64,000 nt of DNA from Rhinolophus ferrumequinum (taxonomy: Eukaryota; Chordata; Mammalia; Chiroptera; Rhinolophidae), in assembly GCF_004115265.2 (NCBI RefSeq), contig NW_022680356.1:2053001-2117000 (forward strand). The letters run 5' to 3'. Shown one piece after another: positions 32,411-46,200 of the stretch. Position numbers and translations under genes: made by a program. The notes below the pieces were generated by a model. That model was given only the letters and a program-made list of their open reading frames with translations. It made no database searches and was not told the DNA's origin. Position 1 is the first letter of the stretch. Each line of letters begins with the position of its first letter.

Positions 32411-35400
32411 CCTGAGGTGTGATGGTGTGACTATGAGGGCTGGCCAGGCGTGGACATGCTTGTGGGTGGGGCTACCAGTGGGGTGGCCCTGGGAGTCAAG
32501 GAGAGGCAGTGCGCAGCACCCACTGGGATCCGGAATGCTGCCCCCCCCCCCCACTGAAGAGCGGGACACAATGCAGAACAGCCTGTGCCTTCAGTCCGTT
32601 TTCCAGGTGGAGCCTTGGGACAACTGCCTGTTACTTTCCTCATTGTCCGTGGGCCTGAGGCTCAGAGAGGTCCAGTGACACCCAGGTTTCCCCAGCAGGT
32701 AAGTGGCAGAGCAGAGGGGTGACTGCAGCCCTGGGAGCTAAGCCACAGGACCCGGGCAGAGGGATACGCTGGTAGCTGTTAGCGCTCTGTGGACTGCGGT
32801 GCCAGTGGGAAGCCTGCATCGGCCTGTCCGGGAGGTGATGTGGCTGAGTCCTCCTTGAGCCCCCCAACCGTCCTCACTTGCCTGCCAACACCGGTGGGCC
32901 AGGAGATTCCTGCTGGGGGGGGCACCTGGAGGGAAGGGGGTAAAGGGGCCAGAATCAGCCTGGGCATCTGTGCTGTTCCGGGTCTGGGTGCCCCAGGGGC
33001 TCCACACCCTGCAGCCTAAAATCCCCTTCCTGGGACTCGGGGGAGCAGTGGGGGCCCCTGTCTCAGTGGGAGGGAGGGAGTCAGGGCGCCTTTCAGAGGC
33101 ATCACCCCCCACCCCCTGCCAAGCTGGCTGTTCCCAGAAGCCGGGCACAGCCACCTGTGGAGCTGCACACGTTCCTGGAAAGGCAGTACCACTAACTGGC
33201 CAGGTGGATGCTGGGTGGCAGGCGTGGGGCCACTGGAACTCACCCTGTCCTCTGGGATGCTCATAACCTCAGGCCATGCAAGGGGCAATTAGTGTCACCT
33301 CCCCCCAACACACACACACACACACAAACAGGTGAGCAGGCCGAGGCCAGAGACGTCTTGCTTAACCAAGGCCACCTCTGAGTATGACAGAACCCAGACC
33401 AGGTCACATACGTCTAGCACCAGGGGGTGGGGCTGCCAGGGTTGAAGGGCGTCCTCTCCAGCCTCCAGCTGGAGGAGCTCGGGTAAGCACAGGTGAGGTG
33501 GCTCCCCTCCGACCTGGGGCCAGTGATGGGGGAAGTCAGAGTGGTGGCCACTGCTGTTGGGAAACTGTCAGGCTCATGGCAGTGGGGGGGAGCGGGGGCG
33601 GTGTCTCTCAATTCCCCACCGTACCCCTCCTGGGAGCTGCCAGATGCTGACCCAAGCAGATGCGAGGAGCTGTGTGGCCTCCAGCCCTGAGCTCCGCCTC
33701 CCACAGGCACCTATGTGCTACCCACCTCTGAAGTCTCAGTGGTTGACAGAGGGGTGAGGACGTGTTCTGCCACCCTCCCTGCAAGTGCCCAGAGTGCTGG
33801 GCTGCAGGTCATCAGAGGCAGACCCCCTGGGTAGGGGGAGTGAAGGCTACGTGTGGGGGGTCCTGCCTGAGATAGGGCAGCTGTGGTCCCTTTCATCAGC
33901 AAGGCTAGAGCAGTGGCCTCGCCTGGCATCGAGGTGGCCAGGTCTGCACGGTGGCAGGACTTGGTTGGGTACTGGCCGCTGAGAGCTGTGGTGGTGGCAC
34001 CCTCTGGAGGCTGCTCTAGGGACTACGCCGGTCCACGTGGGGCGTCAGTGTGCTGAGCTAGTCCGTGGTCAGGACGCTGAGGCGCCTGCTTGGGCTCCAC
34101 AAATGCCCGGGGCTCTTTATGGGCATGCTTCCTCGAAAGCCTATGTGCGCTGTGCCCTGCAGATCCACTGTGCTGGCTTTGCACAATTTCTCACTCTTCA
34201 CAGTTCCTGGGGAAGTGACTGCCCATTTACAAATGGAGAACGAGCTCTGAGACCTGAACCTTCAGCTCCAGGCCAGGCTGAGCAGGAGGGAGCCTGGCTA
34301 CTGGAAGGGCAGCCTGCACGTGCCTCTGGGCACCGCTGCCCTCTGTGGGCAGGCGTGCTCCATCTGCAATCCTGTGTTACCTGCTAGGTCCTGACATTCC
34401 CTGACTGCCCTGGGGATCCACTGGCCAGCAGGACTACATTTGGGGTGTAAAGGACCCCTTTCAAACCATCTGTGCTGTTCGAGCTGTTGTTGATGGTGGC
34501 GGTGAGAATTTATGGCCATGTGAGACCACCGCCTGGAGCTGAGAAGTGGCTGCTGCCCCTTGAACAGGGTGTACCTACCTATTCACCCCCCCACTTTTCC
34601 CCTACCCTGGCAGGCCCAGCCCCGCCAGGCCACCCAGTCTCCTGTGGGCTGGGGCGTTTCCACTCATCAAGCCAGTCCTGGGCTGCTTAGACACCAGGCG
34701 GCAGCCATTCTGCTTTGTTGTCATGGGTGGGCAAAGGCCAATTTCCTAAGCTAAGGACTCCAAGGATGTCACTACTAGAAAACTCCGAGGGCTTCCAGAC
34801 GGGACTGCAAGGCAAACTTGCGTCACTGCCAGATCGTCCATGCAGTGTCCCTTGTTCACAGGCCAGCTGGAACTGGTGGCGGTGGGCTGGACAGGGCATG
34901 CCCGATTCCTGCATATCCAGCAGCTTCTGCCCTTCCCGGGGCCACGTCTGTGCATCTGCGAAATGAGTGCTGTCACTTCCAGGTTCCGTGCTGCGACTCA
35001 GAACGAGGTGCCAAAGGGTCTAGTGATGGGCGAAGGCAGGTGGCCTGCACCCTGAATACACTCCTCGTTCCTAGAGGACCTTCCCAGTTCCACTGGCCCC
35101 TGGCCGCTCCTGCAAAGCCAACATCACCTGTCCACAGCAAGTGGCAGCCGTCACTCAGCCCTGTTTATGGGGCCCCCATGGGGAAGAAAGGGGTTCCTGG
35201 GCATGTGTCTTGGGAAGGTGAATGCCTCCCGTCTTCACTCCTCCCCCATGGCTCCTGACTGTCTCAGGTCTTGGGGTTCCTCCCACATGCCTGCTGTGTC
35301 ACTGGAGGGAGCTGCGAGGTGGGGAGGAAAGACCAGGAGCTCGAAGCTAGAGCACAGGCCCTGAGACCGACTCCCTCACAGATTCGGTGGGTGAGTGGGG

Positions 35401-36665
35401 GCTTTACAGGCAACAGAAACAAACTCCACTCAGGCAGGGGAGAGCCTGCATGGCCCACAGACTGCAGGGGGTGCTACAACCAGGCCAAGATGCCACAGCC
35501 CAGTGCCCCTCTCTGGGGCTGCCATGTGAGCTAGAGCTGGCTCCTGCTGTTTCATCATTCAGTGGTGACACGCTGGTAGCTCGAGTTAGGACACCCCCCA
35601 GGAATCAGCAACCACTACAAATCAAGGCTCCCCATCCCTGGTCCCGGCCCCCAGCTTCCACCACACTGCACACCACTGCCAGTGCCATGGGTTGCCTCCC
35701 TCCCAGTGGGTCTCAGCTCCAGAATACATTTTCAGGAGAGAGAATCTGATCTCCTGTCCTGTGCTTACCTGTGTTCCCAAGGCACCCACCCGTACCTCAG
35801 TGGAAGTGTGGCCAAGTGGACAAAAACGGCAGCTGTCACACTGGTGACACCAGGCAACACAGGTGACACACTGGGGTTTAGTGTGAGGCTTCCCTGGCCT
35901 CCATGTCCTCATCTGTGACATGGCAGTAATTTCCACCTCAAGAGTCCTGGGCATTGAGTCCTGCACGAGAGTGCATCAGCAGCTTCTTCCTGCGGTCCTG
36001 CTTGGCCAACCTGCCCTGCCCTGCCCCTGCCCTGCCCTTCACCCAGGTACCAGCTCTGACTGATCATGTCTGCAGCTTTGGGCTGACTCAGTGTGGAAGG
36101 GCATGATTGATTGGTAATGTCTGCCAGGCCCCAGCGGGCAGGAGGCACACTCACCTGCCAGGGTTGCCATCCCCAGCTCTATCAGCATGATGACCAGCTG
36201 GTGACCACCCGATGAGGGACTAACTCAGGTCCTGGCCCCACTGCCACCTCTCAGCCACAGGTCCTGTGCAGAGCTGTTTGGTTTCCCTTCCACGTGAGCA
36301 AGGGCTGTGGGGGAGCAGGGCCAGAGTGGGGAACCCAATCCTAGAAGCCCGGGTGGGACATCACTTGCCTGGGAGCTACCAGGTTGAATGCCTGCGTAGT
36401 AATTAGTGAGGCAGCTTCTTGGGAGAAAGCCAGGTAAGCTGCCCACCCCAGACCCCACTGCAAAAATGGGCTGTGTGGACAGGGATCATCTGTGATCGAA
36501 ACCCAGAGTACACTGGGAGTGGAACTGCAGTGTTGTTTACAGAGTAACTGTGGTGCTTCTGAGATGGGACCCGTGGCCTTGAGTACGGGGGAAAGCAGTA
36601 GATGATATATTAAAGGAATCATTCCAAATTCTCCTTTGTTCTTGCTAACAGAATTGTAACTAGGT
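32411..36665. other. Intergenic between ARID5A and KANSL3, proximal
   Basis: No supported gene. Contains a (C) run near 32540, a (CA)n tract at about 33306-33326, and short MIR/L2-like traces (for example about 35890-35950). GC-rich with few recognisable repeats. Confidence 0.45.
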
Positions 36666-36869
36666 CCTTACCGGTGGGGACACCGCGGTGCAGAAGCAGT
36701 GACTGACTTGAAGGGCACGTGACCTGTGTGGCGTCACAGCCCCCTCCCCACCGCTCCTGACGCAGCCTGTCTTCTGGAGGCAGGGCGGCTCTTGTGAGCA
36801 GGTTCACAGGAGGGACGTGCTGGGAGGCGGAGACCCGCGGGGGACGCGCGCTGGTTTGCACCCCTGAGC
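36666..36869. repeat. Near-identical duplicated segment, copy B (pair with 23373-23557)
   Basis: Matches copy A over its first 171 bp with one difference. It has about 20 extra bases (GCGGGGGACGCGCGCTGG and neighbours) before the shared CCCCTGAGCA end. CpG-rich relative to its surroundings, which are AT-rich on the right. Confidence 0.88.
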
Positions 36870-37200
36870 ATTCGTTCATTCTTGAGCATATCCCTTCTCC
36901 TTGTTACTACATCATTATCTTGTTTTAATTACATTTCTTCCATAACTAATACCTCCATCTCGTTCTTTTTTTGGTGTTCTCTTATTGTTGTTTCATCTTA
37001 CGATGTTTCATCTTATGATTTCTAGCCTTAACTCCTTCCATGTATTTATCATATATGCACTTCTTGGTCAGTTTCTTCCAATGACTCTGCTGCAGATGCA
37101 CATGTTGTCTAGTGTGATGTCTTTAATGAGGTGGATGTCTCTTCAAATGTCTAGTATTTAGGTGTTTCTGTCAAAGGATGCCAAGTGGGGACCAAAGCTT
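36870..37200. other. AT-rich intergenic segment, unrecognised
   Basis: T-rich sequence with a short internal direct repeat (TGTTTCATCTTACGA / TGTTTCATCTTATGA near 36990-37020). No named family or gene. Confidence 0.4.
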
Positions 37201-39480
37201 TCAATCCAATGAGTGGTTATGAGGTCTCACCCCCATCCCCACTGCATCACTGGAGACCCTATGATTAGCCCGACATCCAGCCCCACCTGGAGGTAACAAG
37301 GCACCTCACCCCCCAGGGGACTGTCAGCAAAGGTCTAGTGGAGCCAGAACATGCACCACTGCCCAGGAGTGACAAGGACACATAAGCCCTGCAGTGTGAA
37401 CTGAAGCAATGTGAGGAAGAATAATGAGGTACCCGTTCCCACTGCAGCCGCTGGGCACGAGCAGAGACCTAGTGGGGAGCTGAAAATCCTACTTCCACCC
37501 AGCAGTAAAGAGGAGCCCCTCTCTTACCCCAGTGTCAACAAAAACCAAGTAGGGATGCTAGACTTCCATCTCACCTGGCAGTAACAAAACAGCCCCTCCT
37601 TATTCTGACAGCAGTCTCAAACAAAGCCTGCTAAAACAGAAAATTTAAATAAAATCTATGGTTTCATAGATAATAGCCAAGATGTCCAGGTTTCGATCAA
37701 AACCACTCAAAGCACACACCAAGAACCAGCAAAATCTCAGCTTGAATGTAAAATCAACAGACTGACAACACTGCTGTGTCACAGATATTAGAATTGGCCA
37801 ATGAGGATTTTAAAGCAGCCATCATAAAAACAGTTCAGTGAGCAATTATGAGCATACTTAAGTGAAAAAAAAATGTTCTCAGCAAGGTTAACAGAAGACA
37901 TAAAGAACAAAATAGAAAATTTAGAACTGAAAAATCATCTAAGTGAAAATCTCAATGGATTGGCTCAACAGCAGAATACAAGGGACAGAGGACAGCATAA
38001 GTGAACTTAAGACAGAACCACAGAAATTATACATTCTCAACAGAGAGAAAACGGAGTGAAAAAGAGAGAGAGAAAGGAAGAGTCTCAGGGCCCTGTGTGG
38101 ACTATAATTAAAGATCTAACATTCATGTCTTTGGAGTCTGGAGGAGTGGAAAGGGGGGTGGGGCTGAGAAAATAATGGCTGAAAATTCCTCAAATTCAGC
38201 AAAGAAGCTAAGCAAACCCTAACAAGCAAGCCCAAAGAAAATTAGGCCAAGACACATCATAGTAAAGTCTAAGAACTAGAGACAAAGACAAATTATTGAA
38301 AGCACAAAGAGAAACAACACCTTGTCTATGGGAGAGGGGGAGCGGGGGGACTGAATGATAGCGGATTCCCCATTAGAAACCAAGGAAGTAGCATAATGTT
38401 TTTCAGTGCTGATAGAATGGTCAACCCAGAATTATATATATCCAGTGAAAATAAAGGGGAAATTAAGACATTGATACATGAATGAAAATTGAAAACATTT
38501 ATTGCCAGCTAACCTTCTCTAAATGAATGGCTAAAGGAAGTTTTCTAAACAAAATGGAAATGATCAAAGTAGGGATCTTGGAACATCAGGAAGAACATTG
38601 TAAAAATAACAATATAGGTAAATACAATAGATTTTCCTTCTCCTCTTGATTTTTCTAAATCATGTTTGAAACAAAACTTATGACACTGTCTAATGTGGTT
38701 CTCAACATATACGGACAATTTTATTAGTGATGGCAGAGGGTAAAGGGGTATAAAGGAAGGTTAGGCTTCTATACTTCAAACTGGGAAAATGTGGATACCA
38801 GCAGACTGTGGTAAGTTTTCTATATACAACATGTAGAGCAAACCACTAAAAGCTGTATGAGGAGATATACTCAAAAATACTACAGATAAATCAAAATGGC
38901 ATTCTTAAAAAATGTTCAAGTAACCTACTTGCAGGCAGGAAAAAGAAACACAAAAAGAAAAAAACAGAAAACAAAATGAAAATGGCTGACTTAAGCCCTA
39001 AAATATCTATAATTACAGTAAGTGGGGATGGTCTAAAAACACCAATTAAAAGATAGAGACTGACATCAGAATGTCAGATAGAGTAAACTTCAGGGCCAAG
39101 AAAATTACTAGGTACAGAGAGAGACATTACGTAACGATAAAAGGGTCAATCCACCAAAAAGACTCCAGAATCCTAACTGTGTATGCACCAGATGACAGAA
39201 CCACAAAATGTGTGCAGCACAAACAGACAGAATTGAGAGGAGACACAGGCAACCCACAATTACAGTGGGAAATTTCAACACCACTCTCAACAACTGGTAG
39301 AACAACTTGACAAAAAATCATCAAGGACATAAGAACCTGACAATACCATCAATCAACAGAATTACCAACACTTATACGCCACCCAACAGAACACGTTCAT
39401 TTCAAGTGACAGAACATACACCAAGGCAGGACACTGTATCCGGGACCACACACAAACCTCCACACATTTTAAAAACCGTG
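37201..39480 (+). repeat. Old L1M element: 5' region, ORF1 and early ORF2 remains
   Basis: Contains, in order, 5'-region sequence (AATGAGGATTTTAAAGCAGC, TGGATTGGCTCAACAGCAGA) and ORF1-like sequence (AGAATTATATATATCCAGTG). ORF2 N-terminal sequence follows (ACTTCAGGGCCAAGAAAATT, GTGTATGCACCAGATGACAG, GACAAAAAATCATCAAGGAC). The ORF2 fragment at 39071-39310 has a short open frame of endonuclease-domain origin, but the element is dead. Confidence 0.78.
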
Positions 39481-39944
39481 AGGTATCACCCTTCACCTAC
39501 TATAATCGCTATATAAATAAATACTTATTATTAAATAAATAAGAGACAGTATCCAAGTCGGGTGAGAGCAGAGAAATGGTCTCTCCCAGATTATGGGTGG
39601 AAATGAAAAATGGTACAGCTACTCTGGAAAACAGCTGGACACTTTCATAAAAAACTTAACAACTTACCTCATGACCCAGTAATCACACTCCTGGGCATGT
39701 ATCCCAGAGAAATGAAAACTAATGTTCACACAAAACCCCGCTTACACTTGCTCAGAGCAGCTTTATGTGTTACAGCTCCAAATGGAAACAGTCAAAATGT
39801 CCCTCAGTAGGTGGTTACAGAAACTGCGGTCCATCCACTCAGCAATAACAAGAACTACTGATACACACAATCTGGAGGGATAGCAATGGACTTCTGCTGC
39901 GCGGGGAAAAGCCAGTGTCTGAGGCCATGCACTATAGCGTTCTA
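39481..39944 (+). repeat. L1 ORF2 3' fragment (split by MITE)
   Basis: CTACTCTGGAAAACAGCTGG, ATGACCCAGTAATCACACTC and AGTCAAAATGTCCCTCAGTA are diverged ORF2 C-terminal sequence. Confidence 0.75.
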
Positions 39945-40067
39945 CCATGTTTCCCCGAAAATAAGACCGGGTCTTATACTGTTTGCTCCAAAAGATGCAT
40001 TAGGGCTTATGTTCAGGGGATGTCACCCTGAAAAATCACGCTAGGGCTTATTTTCCGGGAAACACGG
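39945..40067. mobile_element. 123-bp palindromic MITE (mariner-type TA target)
   Basis: Starts CCATGTTTCCCCGAAAATAAG and ends with the near-complement GCTTATTTTCCGGGAAACACGG. TA dinucleotides flank it at 39943-39944 and 40068-40069. The internal sequence is also largely self-complementary. Non-autonomous, no coding capacity. Confidence 0.85.
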
Positions 40068-40069
40068 TA

Positions 40070-40290
40070 TTTATCTATCGTTTCTAACAGGGATGCTACA
40101 GGTCCAGAGTGGGGAGGTAAGGGGCTGGTGTGGTTACAAGGGAGAACTCTGGTGACGGGATGGTTCGACAGGGCTGTGGCTGCAGGGATAAAATGACGCA
40201 GAACTATACTCACTTACTGTACCAATGTCATTTTCTGGTTCTGATCTGGCCCTAGGTATGTGAGCTGCAAGCAGTGGGGGATGCTGGATG
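40070..40290 (+). repeat. L1 3' UTR fragment (continuation after MITE)
   Basis: Ends in the L1-like CCAATGTCATTTTCTGGTTC and CCCTAGGTATGTGAG segments; continues the element of 39481-39944. Confidence 0.6.
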
Positions 40291-43200
40291 AAGGCAACGT
40301 CACTGCAGGTTTAAAAAAACAAACACCTCTAAATAGCCCAATGGTTTTTTGTTGTTTTTCCATCCCTTCTCCTGTCTTCTTAGAAAGGCAGGACTATGAA
40401 CCATACGACTTCCTGCTCTACACACGATCATTAGACTGGGGAGGGAGATGTAAGAGCCAGTCTCAAGTGGGACTGAGGCAGTCAGGGTCACTGTGTTCAG
40501 AATCTGACCCAATAGACAGAGACTGGCCATCCACGAAGGGCCCCCAAACTGGAAAGTCCTGGGACAACCAGATCCAAACCGGCCCCTGGCAAGTCCGAGT
40601 CCGTTGAGGTCCTGAGACCCTGAGGTCAGTAGCAGAGAGTGTCAGGCCCCAGTCTGAGAATGCCTACTGAGAGATTTCCTTTAAGAACTGATTTGGGTGG
40701 TGAATGGTTTCTGCTGCTTGTAAACATGGATCCTGGCTAACACATGCTTTAGAAAAGGAGCTAAAAGGTTAACAAAGCTTCTTCTGCATCATAATTTGCT
40801 CTGGGCCTGTCCCTATACTCCTCACGTTCAAGACAGCTATCACCTGAACGCTAATCCTACTGACTCCCTGAGTCAGTGAGCAGAGTTGGGAAGGAGGAGA
40901 AGGCGTCAGTCCACTATGGGCTAACAAGTGAGCCCACACATATGGGACACTCCAGTCTACCACCATGACAGCTTGCACCCACACAGGGTGCCAATGCCAG
41001 GTCACGGGCCTGGAATTCCAAGGACGGAGGGAAGGTCCTCTTGAACACAACATCACAAATAACCTGGAGGTTGGAATTCATTCATTCACCTTTAAATCTT
41101 TATCGGCGGGGGTGGAGTGTAGGATGTACAGAGGGGCTTCGGTCTCTCAGGACCCAGGGCGAGGACCCCACCCTACTGACTCGGGCCCCGTCGAGAGCCC
41201 CACCATGGCAGCAGCAATCACTCAAGGCCTGGTGGGAAGGAAACTGAGAAGGGTCACATGAGGCCAGGCCACCATGCCCTCCCGTCCTGGGCTAATCCCC
41301 ACTTCCGGGCTCCCATCTCAGAACCCCAGCACAGTGCAGAGCAGAACAGACACTGGCACCAGCATACCTGGGTTCTAGTCCTGCGTCTGCCGCTTCCTCT
41401 TGTGTGACTTCTCTGTGCCTCCGTTTCTTCACCAGTACCTACCTTGTGGCATCAGGCATTCCCACTGTATCTCAGCTTTTATTTTCTGTACTACCTCACT
41501 GGGTGATTACCAAATAAACATGGGAAGTCAACTGTAAATGAGCTGGAGCAATGCACAGCTGTTTTTATTAATTGTTTTTGCTAATGTCAGAACAGAACCA
41601 TCACAGTGGCGCAGTCTATAACCCATGCAGCCCAAGACTGACAGGTCTTCCACAGCTGCCTGTTCTCAAAGCATGAGGACATCTCCCAGAGAGCATCAGC
41701 AGGCATGCCATCCGGAAATTTAACTAAAGCCTTCTTGATCCTTCTACATTTCCAGCCAGAGGTATCCCTGTCTGAGGTTGTAGACTGCAGGTCTGCTATG
41801 TGACAGGTAGAGGAAAGCTTCCTGTTATATTTCAAGCAGTGTGGTTGCAGATGTGGAATCGGGGAACGTGACTATGGGCTTCAGTGGCCTCCCTTTAGCC
41901 CGTCCCCCCAAGGTGAAAAGCATCCGTGTTCTCACAAGTCCCCTTCTCCAGTGCCGGCATTCTGCAGGCCGGAGCCTAGGGAACTCACCGCGGGAAGCAT
42001 ACGAGGATTTACATGCAGGCAGGACAGGGCCAGCAGTCGGGGGCAGTCCCTCCAGCGCTGTCTAGCCTGCGCTCCTGCGTGAGGGACACCTGCCTGTTCA
42101 GGACCCTCCGCTTGTCCCAAATATTTCCTGAAAGTGTCACATAGTCTCGGTCTACTGTCCTCGGGTCCTGCTGTTATCATCTTACTGTAAGTTATCAATC
42201 CTCTTTCAAAGTTCATAGCTTCCTCAAACTCACTAAATGCCTTCTGAATTTCAGAAAGCAGTTACCTACCAGCTAATTAAGATTACAGCCTAATTCTGTG
42301 TGAATCACCAGAGACCAGCTCTGCAGGAGTTAGGGAGGGAAGGAGAGTATGGGTTGAAGATGTCCACTTCCCAGCCACCCCCGTCTGTCTTGCCTGAGAC
42401 TCCTGCACACTGTGCACCCCTCCTGCCTGCCACTCAGACTGGCAGCTGAGGCTTCCGGATTGAACGCAGGTGGCCTGGTGTGGATATTTGGTGCACGAGG
42501 GTCAGGACCCTGAACCACAGTTTTGGCCATGGCATGCTCTGCGCCCTCCCTGCCCATAGATACAGAGCAGAGTCCCACTTGGGTTGCCTGACTTATCACC
42601 ATGGCTGGAAACGTTCTAGAGTATGGAAGGGAGGGGAGCCTGCCCTGGATGGTGGGTCCTAAGTCAAATCTACAACTACCTTTGCGCACAAGTGCTGTGA
42701 GGGGGAGGAGCGGCTCTGAGCTCCGTCTTCAGCGATCACTTCTCCAGGAACCTCCACCTCCGGCCCAGGCTGGCACCAAGAACCCTGCTCAGTGGTATCC
42801 ATGCCAATCATCTCCCCACTTCTAAGCGAGCAGACAAAAGTCGCAGGGAACAGAAACAGAAACACTGAAGCATGGCCTCATCGTCTTGACACCTAAACTT
42901 CCTGGGACAGCCCAGACATTCACTTCCACCTCCCAGCACTGGAGACAGACGGGGGGTTGGGGCTTCTTCCTCGATAACATGGCAAATTCTTCTCCACTCC
43001 AGCGGACTCAACAGTTCCTTAGGTACCAGAAGCAAAGCCTCAAGCCCAGGTCACTTTCACTGCAGAACCTCCTGACACGCCCTTGAGGCCACTTCAGCTG
43101 CTGTCCCATCGCTCTTCTTTAGCCTTTCCGGACCCGCAGGCTTTCTGCATGCAGAACTGCCCAGAGCATGATGAAAGAGAGAAAGCGGCCAGCTTTCACC

Positions 43201-46200
43201 CCCTGGCAGCGACTGCTCCCCACATGTAGTGGCCAAGGGACTGAGATGATGGCCCAGTTCTCCCAGCCCTCTCGTGGGTCTGAAATGAGGACTTCTGGTC
43301 TCAGCAGGCTACTAAGAGGCAGCTGCACGAGGAGCACGCCTATCTGGTGCTGACAGCGGCCGGTGGATGGACAAGCCTGGGCCTCAGACAAGGGCTCTCA
43401 GTCCAAGCTCCTGCCGCCCCGGCCACATACATGTCTCCCAACTTGGCATGGGGGCAGCAGACTTCCAGAAGGGGCTCCTTTCTGAAATACAGAGAGTGGT
43501 CCAACACCGCTACTCGGGGCAGGTGATAGCTGGTGCTGGAAGAAGGGCCTCTGGTCTGTGACGGCCGGGTCTGCCCCAGAGCTGGGGAGTCTGGGAAGCA
43601 GACTGGCAGAGGCTGCAGGGCAACACCCCCTTGTGGGCACCGTATCACTCAGCCCAACAGTTTCACAAGACCCAGAGGCCCAACCTTGAAAACAGGTGGG
43701 GGGAGGCCAAAACGAGTGGTTAAGAGGTCTTCGGACAAGTGGACGGCTCAGCAGGACAGCACACAGGCCCAGGCTCACTGTGCAGCAGCCATCACCACCG
43801 GGTGAAGCACAACAGTCGCACGGTGTCTTCAGGGAGCTGGCGGCAGGCGCTGTGGCACGAGAGGTATGAATAAGGGTCAGAACTCTGCCAGCTTAACACA
43901 GACAGATCCAGAGCCCTCACCCAACTCCTGAGAATTTACGCTGAAGTAATTCTCAACAGGGCAGAGGCAGGCTGGGGGTGCAAGGACGTGTGTGGTTCGC
44001 AGAACAGGGACGCTGCATCAGACCCCCACCTCTACCACCTTCTAGGCCAGTGACTTATACTCTCAGAGTACCCTTTTCCTCATCTGTAAGATACAGGTGA
44101 CAGCACCAACTCCCCAGGTGGTTGTGAGGTGACAGGAGACAATCTGCATAAAGCCCCTATACAACTATACAAAGGTGAGCTCCTATGATTACGATGAGGC
44201 CAGGCAGAGCAAACACAGGTGACTGCTAAGGGCGACAGAGCTGAAGGGAAGTTTGCCCTACTTGTTCTGACGTCATCACTTCTCAGATGTGTCCACATTT
44301 TCGGGGTAGGTGTGGTGGAGGACGCCACGAATGGCTGAGCCCTGCAGCTCAGGTAGACAGACGCGACATAGAGAGGGTGGGCTTTTCCCACCTACGTTCT
44401 CCCACCTCTCTGGATCTCAGCTTTGGAAAACGCCTCAGGTCTCAGAATGCAGTAAAGAGGGGAAGGCGGAGGGCATAGCAGAGGTGGGCTGAGGAGGGCC
44501 TGACAGTCAGAACTGGAAAGGACATGCGTCCCAGACGCCCACGGCATGCTGTGCACAGATGCTCTCTCTGTCTCGGGAGGCATATACCTGGCAATGAGCT
44601 TGCTTCCCAGGAGCGGCCGCAAGGCCACGTGGCCAGAGAGGACAAAGACCTGGGGACCACAGGCAAGGGTCCATTCTCAGGACCCTGACGCAAGCACGGC
44701 AGTCTCCTGCCCCCTTCCTCTTTACTGCAGCATCTCAGTTGTAAGGAGCCCAACAGTGCAGCTCCATGAAGGAAACACACAGTAAGTCCCTTCGGTGCAG
44801 AAACGAGACAGAAGACTAAGTGCCTCAGACAAGTCTAGTCGGTATTTACGACCTTTTTCTTTTTAAATTCATTCCATCCATAAATATTGCAGTATGTAAT
44901 AAAAACAGATTATTTTTTTTCAAATTTAAACACCATTATCGCACATAAAAAGGCTAACAATTCCTTAATATTAACAACTATGTGGTCTGTTCAAATTTCC
45001 AATTGTCTCATAAATGTCACAAATGGGTGGTTTGTTTTTCACCCTTTAGAAATTCACCTTCCAAAGCCTGAGTAGATTCTAAGAGCCCTTACTAATTCCA
45101 CCACAATAATCACCGCCTCACTAGACTAGATGAGAAAACCAAAGTCCAGAGAGGTTGGGTGATTTGCCCAGGATCACACAGCTTGTTGAAGACGGAGGTC
45201 CTGCCCACAGCCCAGTGCTTTTCCGGGTATCACACTGTCTGGCAGCCTACACACACAGGAAACTGTCAGAAGCTTTCGAATAGGCAAGTCTTAATCCAGC
45301 AATACCTCCTTTGCTTGTAAGAAAAGAATCACCACTAGAACCTTAATCTTAGGAAGCATACTCCCATTTTTACTGAGGGAAAAACAGCTCTCACGTTCAT
45401 ACCATCAGGTAGCATCACACCTTGACCTACTGTGTGCCTCCATTTAGTCCCGAACCAGGACTCTCAGTGACCTCTGCTCCAAACACTGAACAGTCCCCGG
45501 CCGCAGTGAGCTGAAGGCCCACCTAACAGAGGGTGTCCCCTGGAGAGGATCTGGTCCTAGTTGTCATCAACATGCCATCGGCAAAGGTCAGGGCTGCCTG
45601 GAAATAGGCCCCAATGCTGGGAGGTCGTTTCCCTCAAACCATCAAGGAACTGATCATTTCCGGGCCATGTAAATATCTTAGCATGTGAGAAGAAAACAAA
45701 ACATTTCGCATTTCATCCTGTAAGGACAGACACGCACCTGACCAACTGGACAAGGAAAGCTGCAGGGGCAGAAGGGAGGAAACTACAGGCCAATCTCACC
45801 ATTAACACACAGGCCAACACCGTAAGTACAATGAAAGCAATCAGAAGAGGAGATGTGCCTTTCCTCTGAAAGCTTGCTTGCTTGCTTGCTTTTTTGCTTT
45901 GTTCTGCTGTGGTAGCGTCTTGTTTCCTTTGTGTGCACAATAAAAACAAATGTGGGCATGTGCAAAAAAGAACAGGACATACGGGATCTCGGATTTAGAC
46001 AGTCCGATACTAGGAAATCCATTCAAATAATTCATCATTTTAACTGATTACAAGGAAATATTTATGCTCATTCATCTCCTTTGATTCCAAAAGGGCAATG
46101 GACAAAATTCAAACCCTATTATTTATTAAGGAAAGGAAAAGAATAAAGATATTAGCAAACTAGAAACACAACGGTACTTCCTTCACTTGAGGACCTGCAT

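Noticed and set aside
36619-36879. Conserved peptide ASQHVPPVNLLTRAALPPED on the minus strand at two loci
   Set aside because: The shared peptide merely reflects near-identical DNA copies; there is no independent sign of coding.
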